The notes under the pieces: model-generated
Told to the model about the DNA's origin: nothing
Seen by the model: the letters and a program-made list of their open reading frames with translations, nothing else
The model's database searches: none
From: Bacillota bacterium
Lineage (GTDB): Bacteria; Bacillota; Clostridia; Lachnospirales; Lachnospiraceae
Direction of reading: 5' to 3'
DNA: 64,000 bases
NCBI GenBank assembly: GCA_023409835.1
Contig: JAEYQV010000130.1
Coordinates: 1 to 64,000 of the forward strand
Translations under genes and position numbers: made by a program
Part shown: in pieces, positions 1 to 8,273 of the stretch
Layout: each line of letters starts with the position of its first letter
How positions within the stretch are numbered: position 1 is the stretch's first letter

Positions 1-109
1 ATGCAAAATGAGTGGTCGTATTTTACATACATACGGCAAAAAGGGTGGTACCGCAGAAGCTGAAAGCTTTTGTCCCTGCAGATAAATGCAGAGACAAAGG
101 CTTTTTTTT
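1..109 (+). promoter_or_regulatory. T-box leader (3' part), upstream of trp operon
   Basis: Positions 41-56 carry the T-box core GGGTGGTACCGC, which in this riboswitch class forms the antiterminator that contacts the 3' end of uncharged tRNA. A strong terminator follows at 63-109. The specifier stem would lie upstream of base 1, so the codon read cannot be seen. Tryptophan is inferred because the next genes are a full trp operon. Expected action: uncharged tRNA(Trp) stabilises the antiterminator and allows trpE transcription. Confidence 0.85.
63..109 (+). terminator. T-box regulated terminator
   Basis: The arms at 63-80 and 87-104 pair almost fully, with one C/A mismatch and one G-T wobble around the loop GATAAA, and run into eight T residues. 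The position just 3' of the T-box core is the expected attenuator position. Confidence 0.85.
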
Positions 110-190
110 AACGCAATGAAGACTGCTATAAGCAGGCTTCAGATCCGGTATGCTTTTACTGGATCAGTGGCTGAAAGCCACATCGCGTTA
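109..190 (+). other. Predicted four-way-junction RNA in trp leader
   Basis: The outer arms TAACGCAATG (109-118) and CATCGCGTTA (181-190) pair with one mismatch and enclose three hairpins. These are GAAG-a-CTGC/GCAG-g-CTTC (118-140), a nine-pair stem GATCCGGTA/TACTGGATC (142-165), and GTGGCT/AGCCAC with a GAA loop (167-181). A few junction bases are shared between helices. Arm sizes and the lack of a T-loop motif argue against a tRNA. It lies between the T-box terminator and the trpE ribosome site. I do not recognise a known family; role unknown. Confidence 0.5.
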
Positions 191-281
191 ACAGTGAACA
201 TAATGCTGTAATCACTACCACTCATGTCAAAAATAAAAGAAAGGATATTTTCATTCCATCAATGAAAAGAAAGGATTGTCT

Positions 282-1742
282 ATGCTAATTCCTAATTGTC
301 ATGAAATTGAGATACTGGCAAACGAGTACAGTATCATCCCAATCTGCGGGGAGATCTACGCAGATGTTATTACACCGATTATGCTGTTAAGAAAGCTCTC
401 CCAGACCAGCCAATGCTTCTTTCTTCTGGAGAGCATTGAAGGCGGGGAAAAATGGGGAAGATATTCCTTCCTCGGCTTTCATCCGATCGTTCATGCAATC
501 TGTAAGAACGGCATGGTAACCATTGAACGGGGAGGTAAGAAAGAGCTTTCCACGGGAAAACCCATGGAGGCTCTTCGGAAGCTCCTGGCTGAGTACAGAT
601 CACCGAAGCTTCCCGGGATGCCCCCGTTTACCGGTGGCTTCGTCGGATATTTTGCCTATGATATGATCAGCTATGTCGAACCGGTTCTTAAGCTTAAGGA
701 AAGTGATTTCAATGATTTTGACCTGATGCTGTTTGATAAGGTTATTGCCTATGACCATCTGAAGCAGAAGATCAGTATTGTCGTTAACATGAGGACGGAT
801 AAGGTAATGGAGAACTATGGCAATGCACTTGCCAGCATTGAGAACATCATCCAAATGATCAATGCACCTCTGCAGCCGGAGAATTCCTGTATCGACAGCG
901 AGCCTGACTTTACCTGTAACACCACGAAGGAAGAGTACATGGGGATGGTAGAGAGAACGAAGGATTACATCGTGAACGGTGATATCTTCCAGGCAGTAAT
1001 ATCAAGGCGGTTTGAAACGGAATATAAGGACAGTCTGCTGAGTGCGTATCGGATTCTTAGAACCACAAACCCCTCTCCCTATATGGTGTTTCTACAGAAC
1101 AAAGAGCTGCAGCTGATCAGTACCTCTCCGGAGACGTTGGTTCGCTTAAAGGATGGTAAGCTTACAACCTTCCCGATCGCCGGATCAAGGCCCAGGGGTA
1201 GGAACCGGGAAGAGGATGAGGCCTTAGGGAAAGAGCTTTTACAGGATGAGAAGGAGCTTTCCGAGCATAATATGCTGATCGATCTGGCCAGAAATGATCT
1301 GGGTAAGATATCGGAGTATAACAGCGTACGTGTCACGGATTATATGAGACTGCAGAGATACTCGAAGATTATGCACATCACCTCTGAGGTGGAAGGATGC
1401 TTAAGAAGAGATAAGGATGCATTGGATGCAATAGAGGCAATCCTTCCTGCCGGCACCCTGTCCGGTGCTCCGAAGATAAGGGCCTGTGAGATCATCGAAG
1501 AGCTTGAGAAGACCCCAAGGGGGATCTATGGAGGAGCAGTCGGATACATTGATTTCTCCGGCAACCTGGATACCTGTATTGCCATCCGTATGGCGGTTAA
1601 AAAGGGTGACCGGGTATACATCCAGTCCGGAAGCGGTATCGTAGCGGACAGTAATCCCGAGAAGGAATATGAGGAATCCGATCATAAGGCGAGAGCCGTT
1701 ATAGAAGCTATCATGAATGCAAAGGAGGTGCTGGAACAATGA
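282..1742 (+). CDS. trpE: Anthranilate synthase component I
   Basis: TrpE converts chorismate to anthranilate, using ammonia delivered by TrpG, in the first committed step of tryptophan synthesis. The 486-residue length is normal. The N-terminal LLES motif (about residues 48-51) is the tryptophan feedback-binding element. The C-terminal chorismate-binding domain has RPRGRNREEDE, PAGTLSGAPKIRA and IQSGSGIVADSNP. A TTG at 276 is in frame, but the ribosome site AAAGGA sits six bases before ATG 282, so that start is chosen. First gene of the operon, behind the T-box leader. The stop overlaps the trpG start. Confidence 0.96.
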   Translation: MLIPNCHEIEILANEYSIIPICGEIYADVITPIMLLRKLSQTSQCFFLLESIEGGEKWGRYSFLGFHPIVHAICKNGMVTIERGGKKELSTGKPMEALRKLLAEYRSPKLPGMPPFTGGFVGYFAYDMISYVEPVLKLKESDFNDFDLMLFDKVIAYDHLKQKISIVVNMRTDKVMENYGNALASIENIIQMINAPLQPENSCIDSEPDFTCNTTKEEYMGMVERTKDYIVNGDIFQAVISRRFETEYKDSLLSAYRILRTTNPSPYMVFLQNKELQLISTSPETLVRLKDGKLTTFPIAGSRPRGRNREEDEALGKELLQDEKELSEHNMLIDLARNDLGKISEYNSVRVTDYMRLQRYSKIMHITSEVEGCLRRDKDALDAIEAILPAGTLSGAPKIRACEIIEELEKTPRGIYGGAVGYIDFSGNLDTCIAIRMAVKKGDRVYIQSGSGIVADSNPEKEYEESDHKARAVIEAIMNAKEVLEQ

Positions 1743-2320
1743 TGCTGTTAATTGATAACTACGATAGCTTTACCTATAATCTGGTACAGCTTGCCGGAAG
1801 TATCACGGAGGATATCCGGGTAATCCGCAATGATGAGCTGTCAGTTAAAGAGATTGATCTGCTAAACCCCTCCCATATCCTTCTGTCTCCCGGACCCGGG
1901 TATCCGAAGGATGCCGGGATCTGCGAGGAACTGATTTTAGCGGTTAAGGGCAGGATACCGGTACTCGGGGTATGTCTGGGCCATCAGGCAATCTGTGAAG
2001 CGTTCGGTGCCAAGATCACACTGGCCAAGCAGCTGATGCATGGGAAGAAGAGCAATATCCATATTGCGAACGGAAGCAGAATCTTCCACGGACTTCCACC
2101 GGTTATGGAGGCTGCCAGATATCATTCTCTGATCGCAGAGAAGAATTCCCTGCCGGATGAGCTGTTAGTCATTGCTGAGGATGATAACGGAGAGATTATG
2201 GCAGTTAAGCATAGAAATTATGAAATCTATGGACTTCAGTTCCATCCGGAGTCCGTATTAACCCCCAGAGGCTTTGATATCCTGAAGAACTTCCTTGAGA
2301 TCGGAGGTGAGGCATTATGA
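1739..2320 (+). CDS. trpG: Anthranilate synthase component II, glutamine amidotransferase
   Basis: A 193-residue class I glutamine amidotransferase that releases ammonia from glutamine for TrpE. The nucleophile Cys79 lies in GVCLGHQAI, and the His169/Glu171 pair in LQFHPES completes the triad. The oxyanion-loop motif SPGPGYP is near residues 50-56. It starts inside the last codons of trpE (ATGA overlap), consistent with translational coupling of the two subunits. It stands alone rather than being fused to TrpD. Confidence 0.95.
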   Translation: MMLLIDNYDSFTYNLVQLAGSITEDIRVIRNDELSVKEIDLLNPSHILLSPGPGYPKDAGICEELILAVKGRIPVLGVCLGHQAICEAFGAKITLAKQLMHGKKSNIHIANGSRIFHGLPPVMEAARYHSLIAEKNSLPDELLVIAEDDNGEIMAVKHRNYEIYGLQFHPESVLTPRGFDILKNFLEIGGEAL

Positions 2321-3333
2321 TACAGCAGGCAATCTATCATTTACTGAAGAAAGAGGATCTGTCCCTGGATATGACGAAGTCCGTCATGGAGGAGATCATG
2401 AGCGGCAAAGCAACCAATGCTCAGATTGCAGGCTTTATCACCTCTATGAGAATGAAGGGGGAGACCATTGACGAGATTACGGCCTGTGCCATGGTAATGC
2501 GGCAGTTCGGGCGGAAGCTGCGGCATGAGGGAGATGTTCTGGACATCGTCGGAACCGGTGGAGATGAGGCCTGTACCTTTAATATCTCTACCGTCTCCGC
2601 TCTGGTAATCTCTGCTGCGGGGACTCCGGTGGCTAAGCACGGTAACCGCAGCGTATCCAGTAAATGTGGCAGTGCAGATGTACTGGAGGCTCTGGGTGTG
2701 AAGATTGATCTCCCGGTTGAGAGGAGTGAAGCGATATTGAAAGAAATCGGGTTATGCTTCCTGTTTGCACCCTACTACCATTCCTCCATGAAATATGCAG
2801 CTCCGGTCCGTAAGGAGCTGGGTGTCCGAACAATATTTAATATTCTGGGGCCGTTATCCAGTCCTGCCCAGGCTAATCTGCAGCTTCTGGGGGTATATGA
2901 TGAGAACCTGGTGGAACCTATGGCGAGAGTGCTTAATAATCTCGGAGTGAAGAGGGCAATGGTGGTCCATGGTCATGACGGGCTGGATGAGGTATCCTTA
3001 AGCTCGAAAACCACTGTCTGCGAGGTGAATCAGGGCAGGGTGAACAGCTTCTTCCTGGATCCGAAGCAATTTGGTTTTGAGTACTGTGATAAGGAGGAGC
3101 TGGTCGGCGGAAGCCCTGCAGAGAACGCAGAGATTGCCAGAAGAATCTTAAAGGGGGAAAGGGGACCGAAGAGGGATATCGTTGTACTTAATTCCGCAGT
3201 TTGTCTCTATATGACCTATAACAATATAACACTTCGCGAATGTGTGAGGCTGGCGGAGAAGATGATTGACAGCGGGAAAGCCCTTCAGCAGCTGGAAGAG
3301 TTTATCCGGTTATCCAATACAGAGAAGGATTAG
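2317..3333 (+). CDS. trpD: Anthranilate phosphoribosyltransferase
   Basis: Transfers the phosphoribosyl group of PRPP to anthranilate. At 338 residues the full family pattern is present: VGTGGD and TFNIST for PRPP, KHGNRS with Asn110, Arg165 in PVRKELG, and GLDE for Mg2+. Asn110 and Arg165 correspond by spacing to the anthranilate-contacting Asn109 and Arg164 of the Sulfolobus enzyme. It overlaps trpG by four bases. Its last codons, LSNTEKD plus stop, are the first unit of a tandem repeat that fills the gap to trpC. This is the canonical copy; the gene at 7120 is the altered paralog. Confidence 0.95.
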   Translation: MIQQAIYHLLKKEDLSLDMTKSVMEEIMSGKATNAQIAGFITSMRMKGETIDEITACAMVMRQFGRKLRHEGDVLDIVGTGGDEACTFNISTVSALVISAAGTPVAKHGNRSVSSKCGSADVLEALGVKIDLPVERSEAILKEIGLCFLFAPYYHSSMKYAAPVRKELGVRTIFNILGPLSSPAQANLQLLGVYDENLVEPMARVLNNLGVKRAMVVHGHDGLDEVSLSSKTTVCEVNQGRVNSFFLDPKQFGFEYCDKEELVGGSPAENAEIARRILKGERGPKRDIVVLNSAVCLYMTYNNITLRECVRLAEKMIDSGKALQQLEEFIRLSNTEKD

Positions 3334-3431
3334 TAACAGTTGTCCCATACATAAGAGAAGGATTAGTAACGGTTATCCAATACATAAGAGAAGGATTAGT
3401 AACGGTTATCCAATATATAAGAGAAGGATGA
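3321..3431 (+). repeat. 33-bp tandem repeat derived from the trpD 3' end
   Basis: The segment AGAGAAGGATTAG recurs at 3321, 3354, 3387 and (as AGAGAAGGAT) 3420, an exact 33-bp period. Units contain the trpD stop TAG followed by GTAACGGTTATCCAATACATA with few differences. The first unit overlaps the trpD coding end, so the array looks like duplication of the gene end with its stop. It fills most of the trpD-trpC gap and separates two otherwise tightly packed genes. Confidence 0.9.
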
Positions 3432-3459
3432 TAAAAACAGAATGAAAGCGGGTGAAGCA

Positions 3460-4257
3460 ATGATATTAGATCGCATCGCAGAAGCAACAAGAATACGAGT
3501 TAGTAAGTCAAGGGAGCAGCTTCCCCTGTCTGAGATCCTGGAAAGAATTCAGGAGGGTGGACAGCTAAAGGACTTTCATAACCGGAGTCATACAGCATTT
3601 ACAGAGGCCTTACGTAAGGAGGGAATGTCTGTTATCTGTGAGGTAAAGAAAGCCTCTCCCTCGAAGGGAGTCATAGCAGAGGAGTTCCCCTATCTTCAGA
3701 TAGCGGAGGAATATGAGGCTGCCGGAGCCGATGCCATCTCCGTGCTGACGGAACCGGATTATTTTCTGGGCAGCACACAGTACCTGGAGAGGATCAGCCA
3801 TAGGGTGGGGATTCCGGTACTCCGTAAGGAATTTATCCTGGAGGAGTATCAACTCTATGAGTCGAAGCTGATCGGTGCAGATGCGGTACTGCTCATCTGC
3901 TCCTTACTCGGGGAGAAATTGAAGCAGTATCTTGAGCTCTGCGGTAAGCTGAAGCTGTCTGCTCTGGTAGAAACCCACACAGAGGATGAGATTAGGCTGG
4001 CTCTTAGCGCAGGAGCTCAGGTCATCGGTGTGAATAACCGTAATCTTCAGACCTTTGAGGTGGATATTAGGAACAGTATCCGGCTTCGGAGACTCGTGCC
4101 GGAGGAGATTCTCTTCGTTGCGGAGAGTGGTATCAACAGCCCGGAGGACATGTTGCAGCTAAGGGAGGCCGGTGTAGATGCTGTACTGATCGGTGAAGCC
4201 CTGATGAGAAGTTCCGACAGGAGGGCGCTGCTGGAATATTTAAAAGACAGTAGATAG
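3460..4257 (+). CDS. trpC: Indole-3-glycerol-phosphate synthase
   Basis: Closes the ring of CdRP to give indole-3-glycerol phosphate. The 265-residue (beta/alpha)8 barrel starts with the typical MILDRIAEATRIRV. It carries EVKKASPSKG (active-site Lys and phosphate-side residues), GVNNRNLQTFEVD and VAESGI. An upstream in-frame ATG at 3442 has no good ribosome site, while ATG 3460 has GGTG five bases upstream and matches the usual family N terminus. Separate from TrpF, unlike the enterobacterial fusion. Confidence 0.94.
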   Translation: MILDRIAEATRIRVSKSREQLPLSEILERIQEGGQLKDFHNRSHTAFTEALRKEGMSVICEVKKASPSKGVIAEEFPYLQIAEEYEAAGADAISVLTEPDYFLGSTQYLERISHRVGIPVLRKEFILEEYQLYESKLIGADAVLLICSLLGEKLKQYLELCGKLKLSALVETHTEDEIRLALSAGAQVIGVNNRNLQTFEVDIRNSIRLRRLVPEEILFVAESGINSPEDMLQLREAGVDAVLIGEALMRSSDRRALLEYLKDSR

Positions 4258-4325
4258 AAGATATCGAAGGGGTATTATTCATTCGTTTGATTTAGAGGAT
4301 AGGATATAGGATAGGAGGAGAAATT

Positions 4326-4967
4326 ATGGAGGCTGTGAAGCTGAAAATATGTGGATTACAGACAATTCAGGATGTGGAAGCGGTGAATACCATCCTGCCG
4401 GATTACGCCGGTTTTGTTTTTGCAGAGAGCAGACGCAGGATCAGTGAAGAGACTGCCGCAGAGCTTAGGAATAAGTTGGCACCGGGTATTATTGCGGTTG
4501 GAGTATTTGTGAATGAAAATCCGGAGAAGATACTTCGCTTGTGCAGAAGTCAGACGATCGATGTGATACAGCTCCATGGGGATGAGAATGAGGAGTATCA
4601 TAACCGGCTACGGGAGAAGCTATCCAATCCGATTCTTCGGGCAGTCAGAGTACGTAGTGAACAGGATATTCTGGAGGCGGAAGGAAGGAACTGTGATTAT
4701 CTGCTCTTAGATGCCTATCGGGAACAGGAATACGGCGGAAGCGGGGTAGAATTTGATTGGGGGCTGATTCCTAAGCTGAAGAAGCCGTTCTTCCTGGCCG
4801 GAGGAATCAATATTGGGAATGTAGTTAAGGCAATTCAAAAATACCGGCCTTATTGCATCGATGTTAGCACCGGTGTGGAGACCGAAGGCAGGAAGGATCC
4901 GGATAAGCTTAGGGAGCTGTCAAGGCTGGTTAGAAATGAGGATGCTTACAAGGAAACGAAAATATAA
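4326..4967 (+). CDS. trpF: Phosphoribosylanthranilate isomerase
   Basis: Isomerises phosphoribosylanthranilate to CdRP, the step between TrpD and TrpC. The 213-residue barrel begins with KICGLQTIQDVEAV, containing the catalytic Cys. It continues with IQLHGDE, LLLDAY and the phosphate-binding AGGINIGNV and DVSTGVE motifs. A GGAGGAG ribosome site precedes ATG 4326. A 68-base gap follows trpC and a 40-base gap precedes trpB; no promoter or terminator is evident in either. Confidence 0.94.
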   Translation: MEAVKLKICGLQTIQDVEAVNTILPDYAGFVFAESRRRISEETAAELRNKLAPGIIAVGVFVNENPEKILRLCRSQTIDVIQLHGDENEEYHNRLREKLSNPILRAVRVRSEQDILEAEGRNCDYLLLDAYREQEYGGSGVEFDWGLIPKLKKPFFLAGGINIGNVVKAIQKYRPYCIDVSTGVETEGRKDPDKLRELSRLVRNEDAYKETKI

Positions 4968-5007
4968 AAGCACAGTAAGAAGGAGCATATAAAGGAGCGT
5001 GAACGAA

Positions 5008-6192
5008 ATGTCAAATGGAAGATTTGGCATCCATGGGGGGCAATACATACCGGAAACCCTGATGAATGCCGTGATAGAGCTGGAGCAGGCTTATCTTCAT
5101 TACAAGGAGGACGTAGTCTTTCAGGAGGAGCTGAAGGGGCTGCTTCATAATTACGCGGGTAGACCCTCGTTATTGTATTATGCCGATAAGATGACCAGGG
5201 AGCTGGGAGGAGCTAAAATCTATCTGAAGAGGGAGGATTTAAACCATACCGGTTCCCATAAAATCAATAATGTACTGGGGCAGGCGCTGTTAGCGAAGCG
5301 AATGGGAAAATCCAGGCTGATTGCTGAAACGGGGGCAGGTCAGCATGGTGTGGCAACGGCTACGGCGGCTGCCTTGCTGGGCATGGAGTGTGAAATCTTC
5401 ATGGGTAAGGAGGATACGCAGCGACAGGCATTGAATGTATTTCGAATGGAGCTTCTCGGAGCCAGGGTACATGCGGTTACCTCCGGTACTCAGACCCTTA
5501 AGGATGCTGTGAATGAAACGATGAGGGAGTGGACAAAGCGAGTGGAGGATACCCACTATGTGTTGGGCTCCGTCATGGGACCGCATCCTTTTCCTACCAT
5601 CGTTCGGGATTTTCAAAGTATCATCGGAAGAGAGGTAAAGGAGCAGTTATTAAAACTGGAGGGAAGGCTTCCGGCTGCGGTATTGGCTTGTGTTGGCGGA
5701 GGCAGTAATGCGATGGGTTTATTCTATGATTTTATTGAGGATAAGGAGGTTCGATTAATCGGTTGTGAAGCGGCAGGGCATGGAGTGGATACGGAGCGGA
5801 CAGCGGCTACGATAGCGACCGGCTCCCTCGGGATCTTCCATGGAATGAAGTCTTACTTCTGCCAGGATGAATATGGTCAGATTGCACCGGTCTATTCCAT
5901 TTCGGCCGGTCTTGATTATCCGGGTATAGGACCGGAGCATGCGAATCTGAAGGATACCGGCAGGGCGGAATATGTACCGGTAACCGATCAGGAGGCAGTG
6001 GAAGCCTTTGAATATCTTTCCAGGATGGAGGGTATAATCCCGGCAATTGAGAGTGCCCATGCAGTTGCTTATGCCAGAAGGCTGGCACCCACCATGGGGA
6101 AGGATAAAATCCTTGTAATTAACCTTTCCGGCAGAGGGGATAAGGATGTCGCTGCGATAGCTCGTTACAGGGGGGTGCAGATTTATGAATAG
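5008..6192 (+). CDS. trpB: Tryptophan synthase beta chain
   Basis: PLP enzyme that condenses indole with serine to form tryptophan, in complex with TrpA. Length is 394 residues. HTGSHKINN carries the PLP lysine (about Lys85), ETGAGQHG is the carboxylate-binding loop, and GGGSNAMG binds the PLP phosphate. ATG 5008 ([13 protein letters not shown]) is preferred over GTG 4999, because GGAG lies 10 bases before the ATG but only one base before the GTG. Overlaps trpA by eight bases. Confidence 0.95.
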   Translation: MSNGRFGIHGGQYIPETLMNAVIELEQAYLHYKEDVVFQEELKGLLHNYAGRPSLLYYADKMTRELGGAKIYLKREDLNHTGSHKINNVLGQALLAKRMGKSRLIAETGAGQHGVATATAAALLGMECEIFMGKEDTQRQALNVFRMELLGARVHAVTSGTQTLKDAVNETMREWTKRVEDTHYVLGSVMGPHPFPTIVRDFQSIIGREVKEQLLKLEGRLPAAVLACVGGGSNAMGLFYDFIEDKEVRLIGCEAAGHGVDTERTAATIATGSLGIFHGMKSYFCQDEYGQIAPVYSISAGLDYPGIGPEHANLKDTGRAEYVPVTDQEAVEAFEYLSRMEGIIPAIESAHAVAYARRLAPTMGKDKILVINLSGRGDKDVAAIARYRGVQIYE

Positions 6193-6964
6193 AATCGAGC
6201 AGGTATTTAGTAAGGGTAAAGCATTTATACCTTTTATTACGGCAGGAGATCCTTCTCTTGGGATAACGGAGGAGCTGGTTTACCGAATGGCGGAGGCCGG
6301 TGCGGACCTGATTGAGCTGGGAATACCGTTTTCTGATCCCGTAGCTGAAGGACCGGTAATTCAGGAAGCCGATCATCGGGCTCTGAAAGCCGGAACCACG
6401 ACGGATCAGATATTTGCCATGGTCGCACGAATCAGAGAGCGCTGCGACATACCTCTTGCCTTCATGACCTATGCAAATCCAATCTTCACCTACGGAACCA
6501 ATCGTTTTCTTATGAAGTGTCGGGAGGTGGGAATTGATGCACTGATTGTTCCGGATGTTCCCTATGAAGAGAGGGAGGAATTAAGTCCCGGCTGTAAGAG
6601 CTATGGGATTACTCTGATCTCTATGATAGCTCCGACCTCCCGGGAACGGATCAGGATGATTACTAATGCTGCGGATGGCTTTCTCTATTGTGTTTCCTCT
6701 CTGGGAGTTACGGGAGAGAGAAAGGAGCTCGGAACCGATGCCATTGATATGATCCGATTAGTTAAAGAAATAAAGGATATTCCCTGTGCAATCGGCTTCG
6801 GTATCTCAACACCGGAGCAGGCGGTACGGATGGCGGAATGTTCAGATGGTATCATCGTCGGGAGCGCCATTGTAAAGATCGTCGGTACCTATGGAGCAGA
6901 CAGTATCCCCTATGTGGAGGAATACATCAGAGGTATGGTGGCAGCACTGAACGCTATGGCTTGA
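6185..6964 (+). CDS. trpA: Tryptophan synthase alpha chain
   Basis: Cleaves indole-3-glycerol phosphate and passes indole to TrpB. At 259 residues the barrel has catalytic Glu44 in ELGIPFSDP, followed by VAEGPVIQ. By alignment to the Salmonella enzyme, the second catalytic acid (Asp60) is a glutamate here (Glu55), a conservative change. Phosphate-binding motifs GFGIS and VGSAIV are near the C terminus. Last gene of the canonical trp operon. It is followed by 155 bases of AT-rich DNA with no clear terminator before the trpD paralog. Confidence 0.95.
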   Translation: MNRIEQVFSKGKAFIPFITAGDPSLGITEELVYRMAEAGADLIELGIPFSDPVAEGPVIQEADHRALKAGTTTDQIFAMVARIRERCDIPLAFMTYANPIFTYGTNRFLMKCREVGIDALIVPDVPYEEREELSPGCKSYGITLISMIAPTSRERIRMITNAADGFLYCVSSLGVTGERKELGTDAIDMIRLVKEIKDIPCAIGFGISTPEQAVRMAECSDGIIVGSAIVKIVGTYGADSIPYVEEYIRGMVAALNAMA

Positions 6965-7119
6965 GCATTTGCAGAAGGCTAAGGTAGGAACATGAGGGAT
7001 TAAGACCATAGGCTGATTGGAAGAGAGAAAATCATATTTGGGTCGGAACATTAAGTTGACTTGATTAATCGGTAGTTTACTGTAAAGGAAGCTATGAATA
7101 GAAGGAGGTGAGATAAGCT

Positions 7120-8151
7120 ATGATTAAAACTGTATTACAGAAGCTTACGGCAAGAGAGAATCTTACGGCAGAAGAGGCCTACAGCCTGATTACTGCTATC
7201 AAGAATGATGAGCTGAGCGAGGCTCAGATCGCAGGCTTTCAGGTTGCCCTGCTGATGAAAGGCCCCAGCATAACGGAGATTACTGCAATAGCCAAGGCTA
7301 TGCGGGACTATTGTATCAGAATAGCACCGAAGGTAGCAGGAGATTTGCTGGATACCTGTGGTACCGGAGGCGGACTAAGTACCTTTAACATCTCCACCGC
7401 AGCAGCCTTTGTTGCCGCGGCAGCCGGAATACCGGTTGCAAAGCACGGCAGCAGATCCATCTCCGGTCTATCCGGAAGTGCGGATGTAATGGAGGCTTTG
7501 GGTGTACAGATTCACCAGAGCCCGAAGGAAGCAGAAAAACTAATTGAGGATGTGGGTATGGCATTTCTGTACGCACCCCTATTCCATCCGGTAATGAGCA
7601 AGCTTTTACCCCAGGAGAAGGATTTGGGCATCAAAACAATATTCTATACCATCATAGGCCCACTGATCAATCCCGCTAATGCACCCCTCCATGCCATGGG
7701 GGTCTACCGGCCGGAGCTTTTGGACTCCGTAGCTTTAATTGCGGTTTCTTTAGGATATACCAGGGCTTTATTCGTTCATGGTACGGAGGGACTGGATGAG
7801 ATCTCAATGTTGGGCAGAACCCTGGTCAAAGAACTAAAGAACGGAGTTATCACTACCTATGAAATAACACCGGAGGATTTCGGCCTTACCCGCTGTAGGC
7901 TCGAGGATATTGCAACCGGGACGCCGGAGGCCAATGCTGTTATGATCAGGGATGTATTCTCTGGAAAGGATAAGGGACCCAGAAGGCAGGCAGTGGCTCT
8001 GAATGCAGCCGGACCACTGATGCTTAGCGGCAAAGCTGATAACCTGAAGGAGGGGATCCGACTTGCCAATGAGCTGATTAACAGCGGGGCTGCACAGAAC
8101 AAGCTGAATCAGTTGATAGAAGCCTCTCATTCCTATAAGTTTATTCTTTAA
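7120..8151 (+). CDS. TrpD-like phosphoribosyltransferase paralog, altered acceptor site
   Basis: A 343-residue homolog of the TrpD at 2317 that keeps the PRPP and Mg2+ parts: GTGG, FNIST, PVAKHG and GLDEIS. The acceptor side differs. The KHGN asparagine is Ser111. The arginine equivalent to Sulfolobus Arg164 is Glu166 (PQEKDLG). GTGGD has become GTGGG, and FNILGPL has become FYTIIGPL with one extra residue. It therefore probably does not act on anthranilate efficiently; the acceptor is unknown. A strong AAGGAGGTGAG ribosome site precedes ATG 7120. It may be read through from trpA or have its own promoter. The nucleic-acid-binding TrpD2/YbiB group is an alternative comparison. Confidence 0.75.
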   Translation: MIKTVLQKLTARENLTAEEAYSLITAIKNDELSEAQIAGFQVALLMKGPSITEITAIAKAMRDYCIRIAPKVAGDLLDTCGTGGGLSTFNISTAAAFVAAAAGIPVAKHGSRSISGLSGSADVMEALGVQIHQSPKEAEKLIEDVGMAFLYAPLFHPVMSKLLPQEKDLGIKTIFYTIIGPLINPANAPLHAMGVYRPELLDSVALIAVSLGYTRALFVHGTEGLDEISMLGRTLVKELKNGVITTYEITPEDFGLTRCRLEDIATGTPEANAVMIRDVFSGKDKGPRRQAVALNAAGPLMLSGKADNLKEGIRLANELINSGAAQNKLNQLIEASHSYKFIL

Positions 8152-8220
8152 AAGAATGAAGGGCCGCTCGCCTTTAACGAAGAATATCACTCAATAAAGA
8201 AAAATGATTAAAAAAAGTGC

Positions 8221-8251
8221 TTGACTTTAACGTTACGTAAAGGTTTATAGT
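8221..8251 (+). promoter_or_regulatory. MerR-type promoter and operator
   Basis: TTGACT (8221-8226) and TATAGT (8246-8251) are separated by an overlong 19-bp spacer. An inverted repeat CTTTAACGTTACGTAAAG (8225-8242) lies between the two boxes. This is the classical layout on which MerR proteins act by twisting DNA. It lies directly before the merR gene, so autoregulation is inferred. Confidence 0.85.
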
Positions 8252-8273
8252 AAGCTTGTGAGGAGGTGAAAGC

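Noticed and set aside
109..190. Cloverleaf-like fold as a tRNA gene
   Set aside because: Stem lengths (9, 9 and 6 bp arms with a 3-base loop), no TTCRA T-loop motif and no plausible anticodon arm.
3334..3441. CRISPR-like array
   Set aside because: Units are contiguous 33-bp copies of the trpD end without unique spacers.
3302..3490. Minus-strand frame with repeated TNPSLMYWITV
   Set aside because: It only reads the 33-bp tandem repeat backwards; no start signal.
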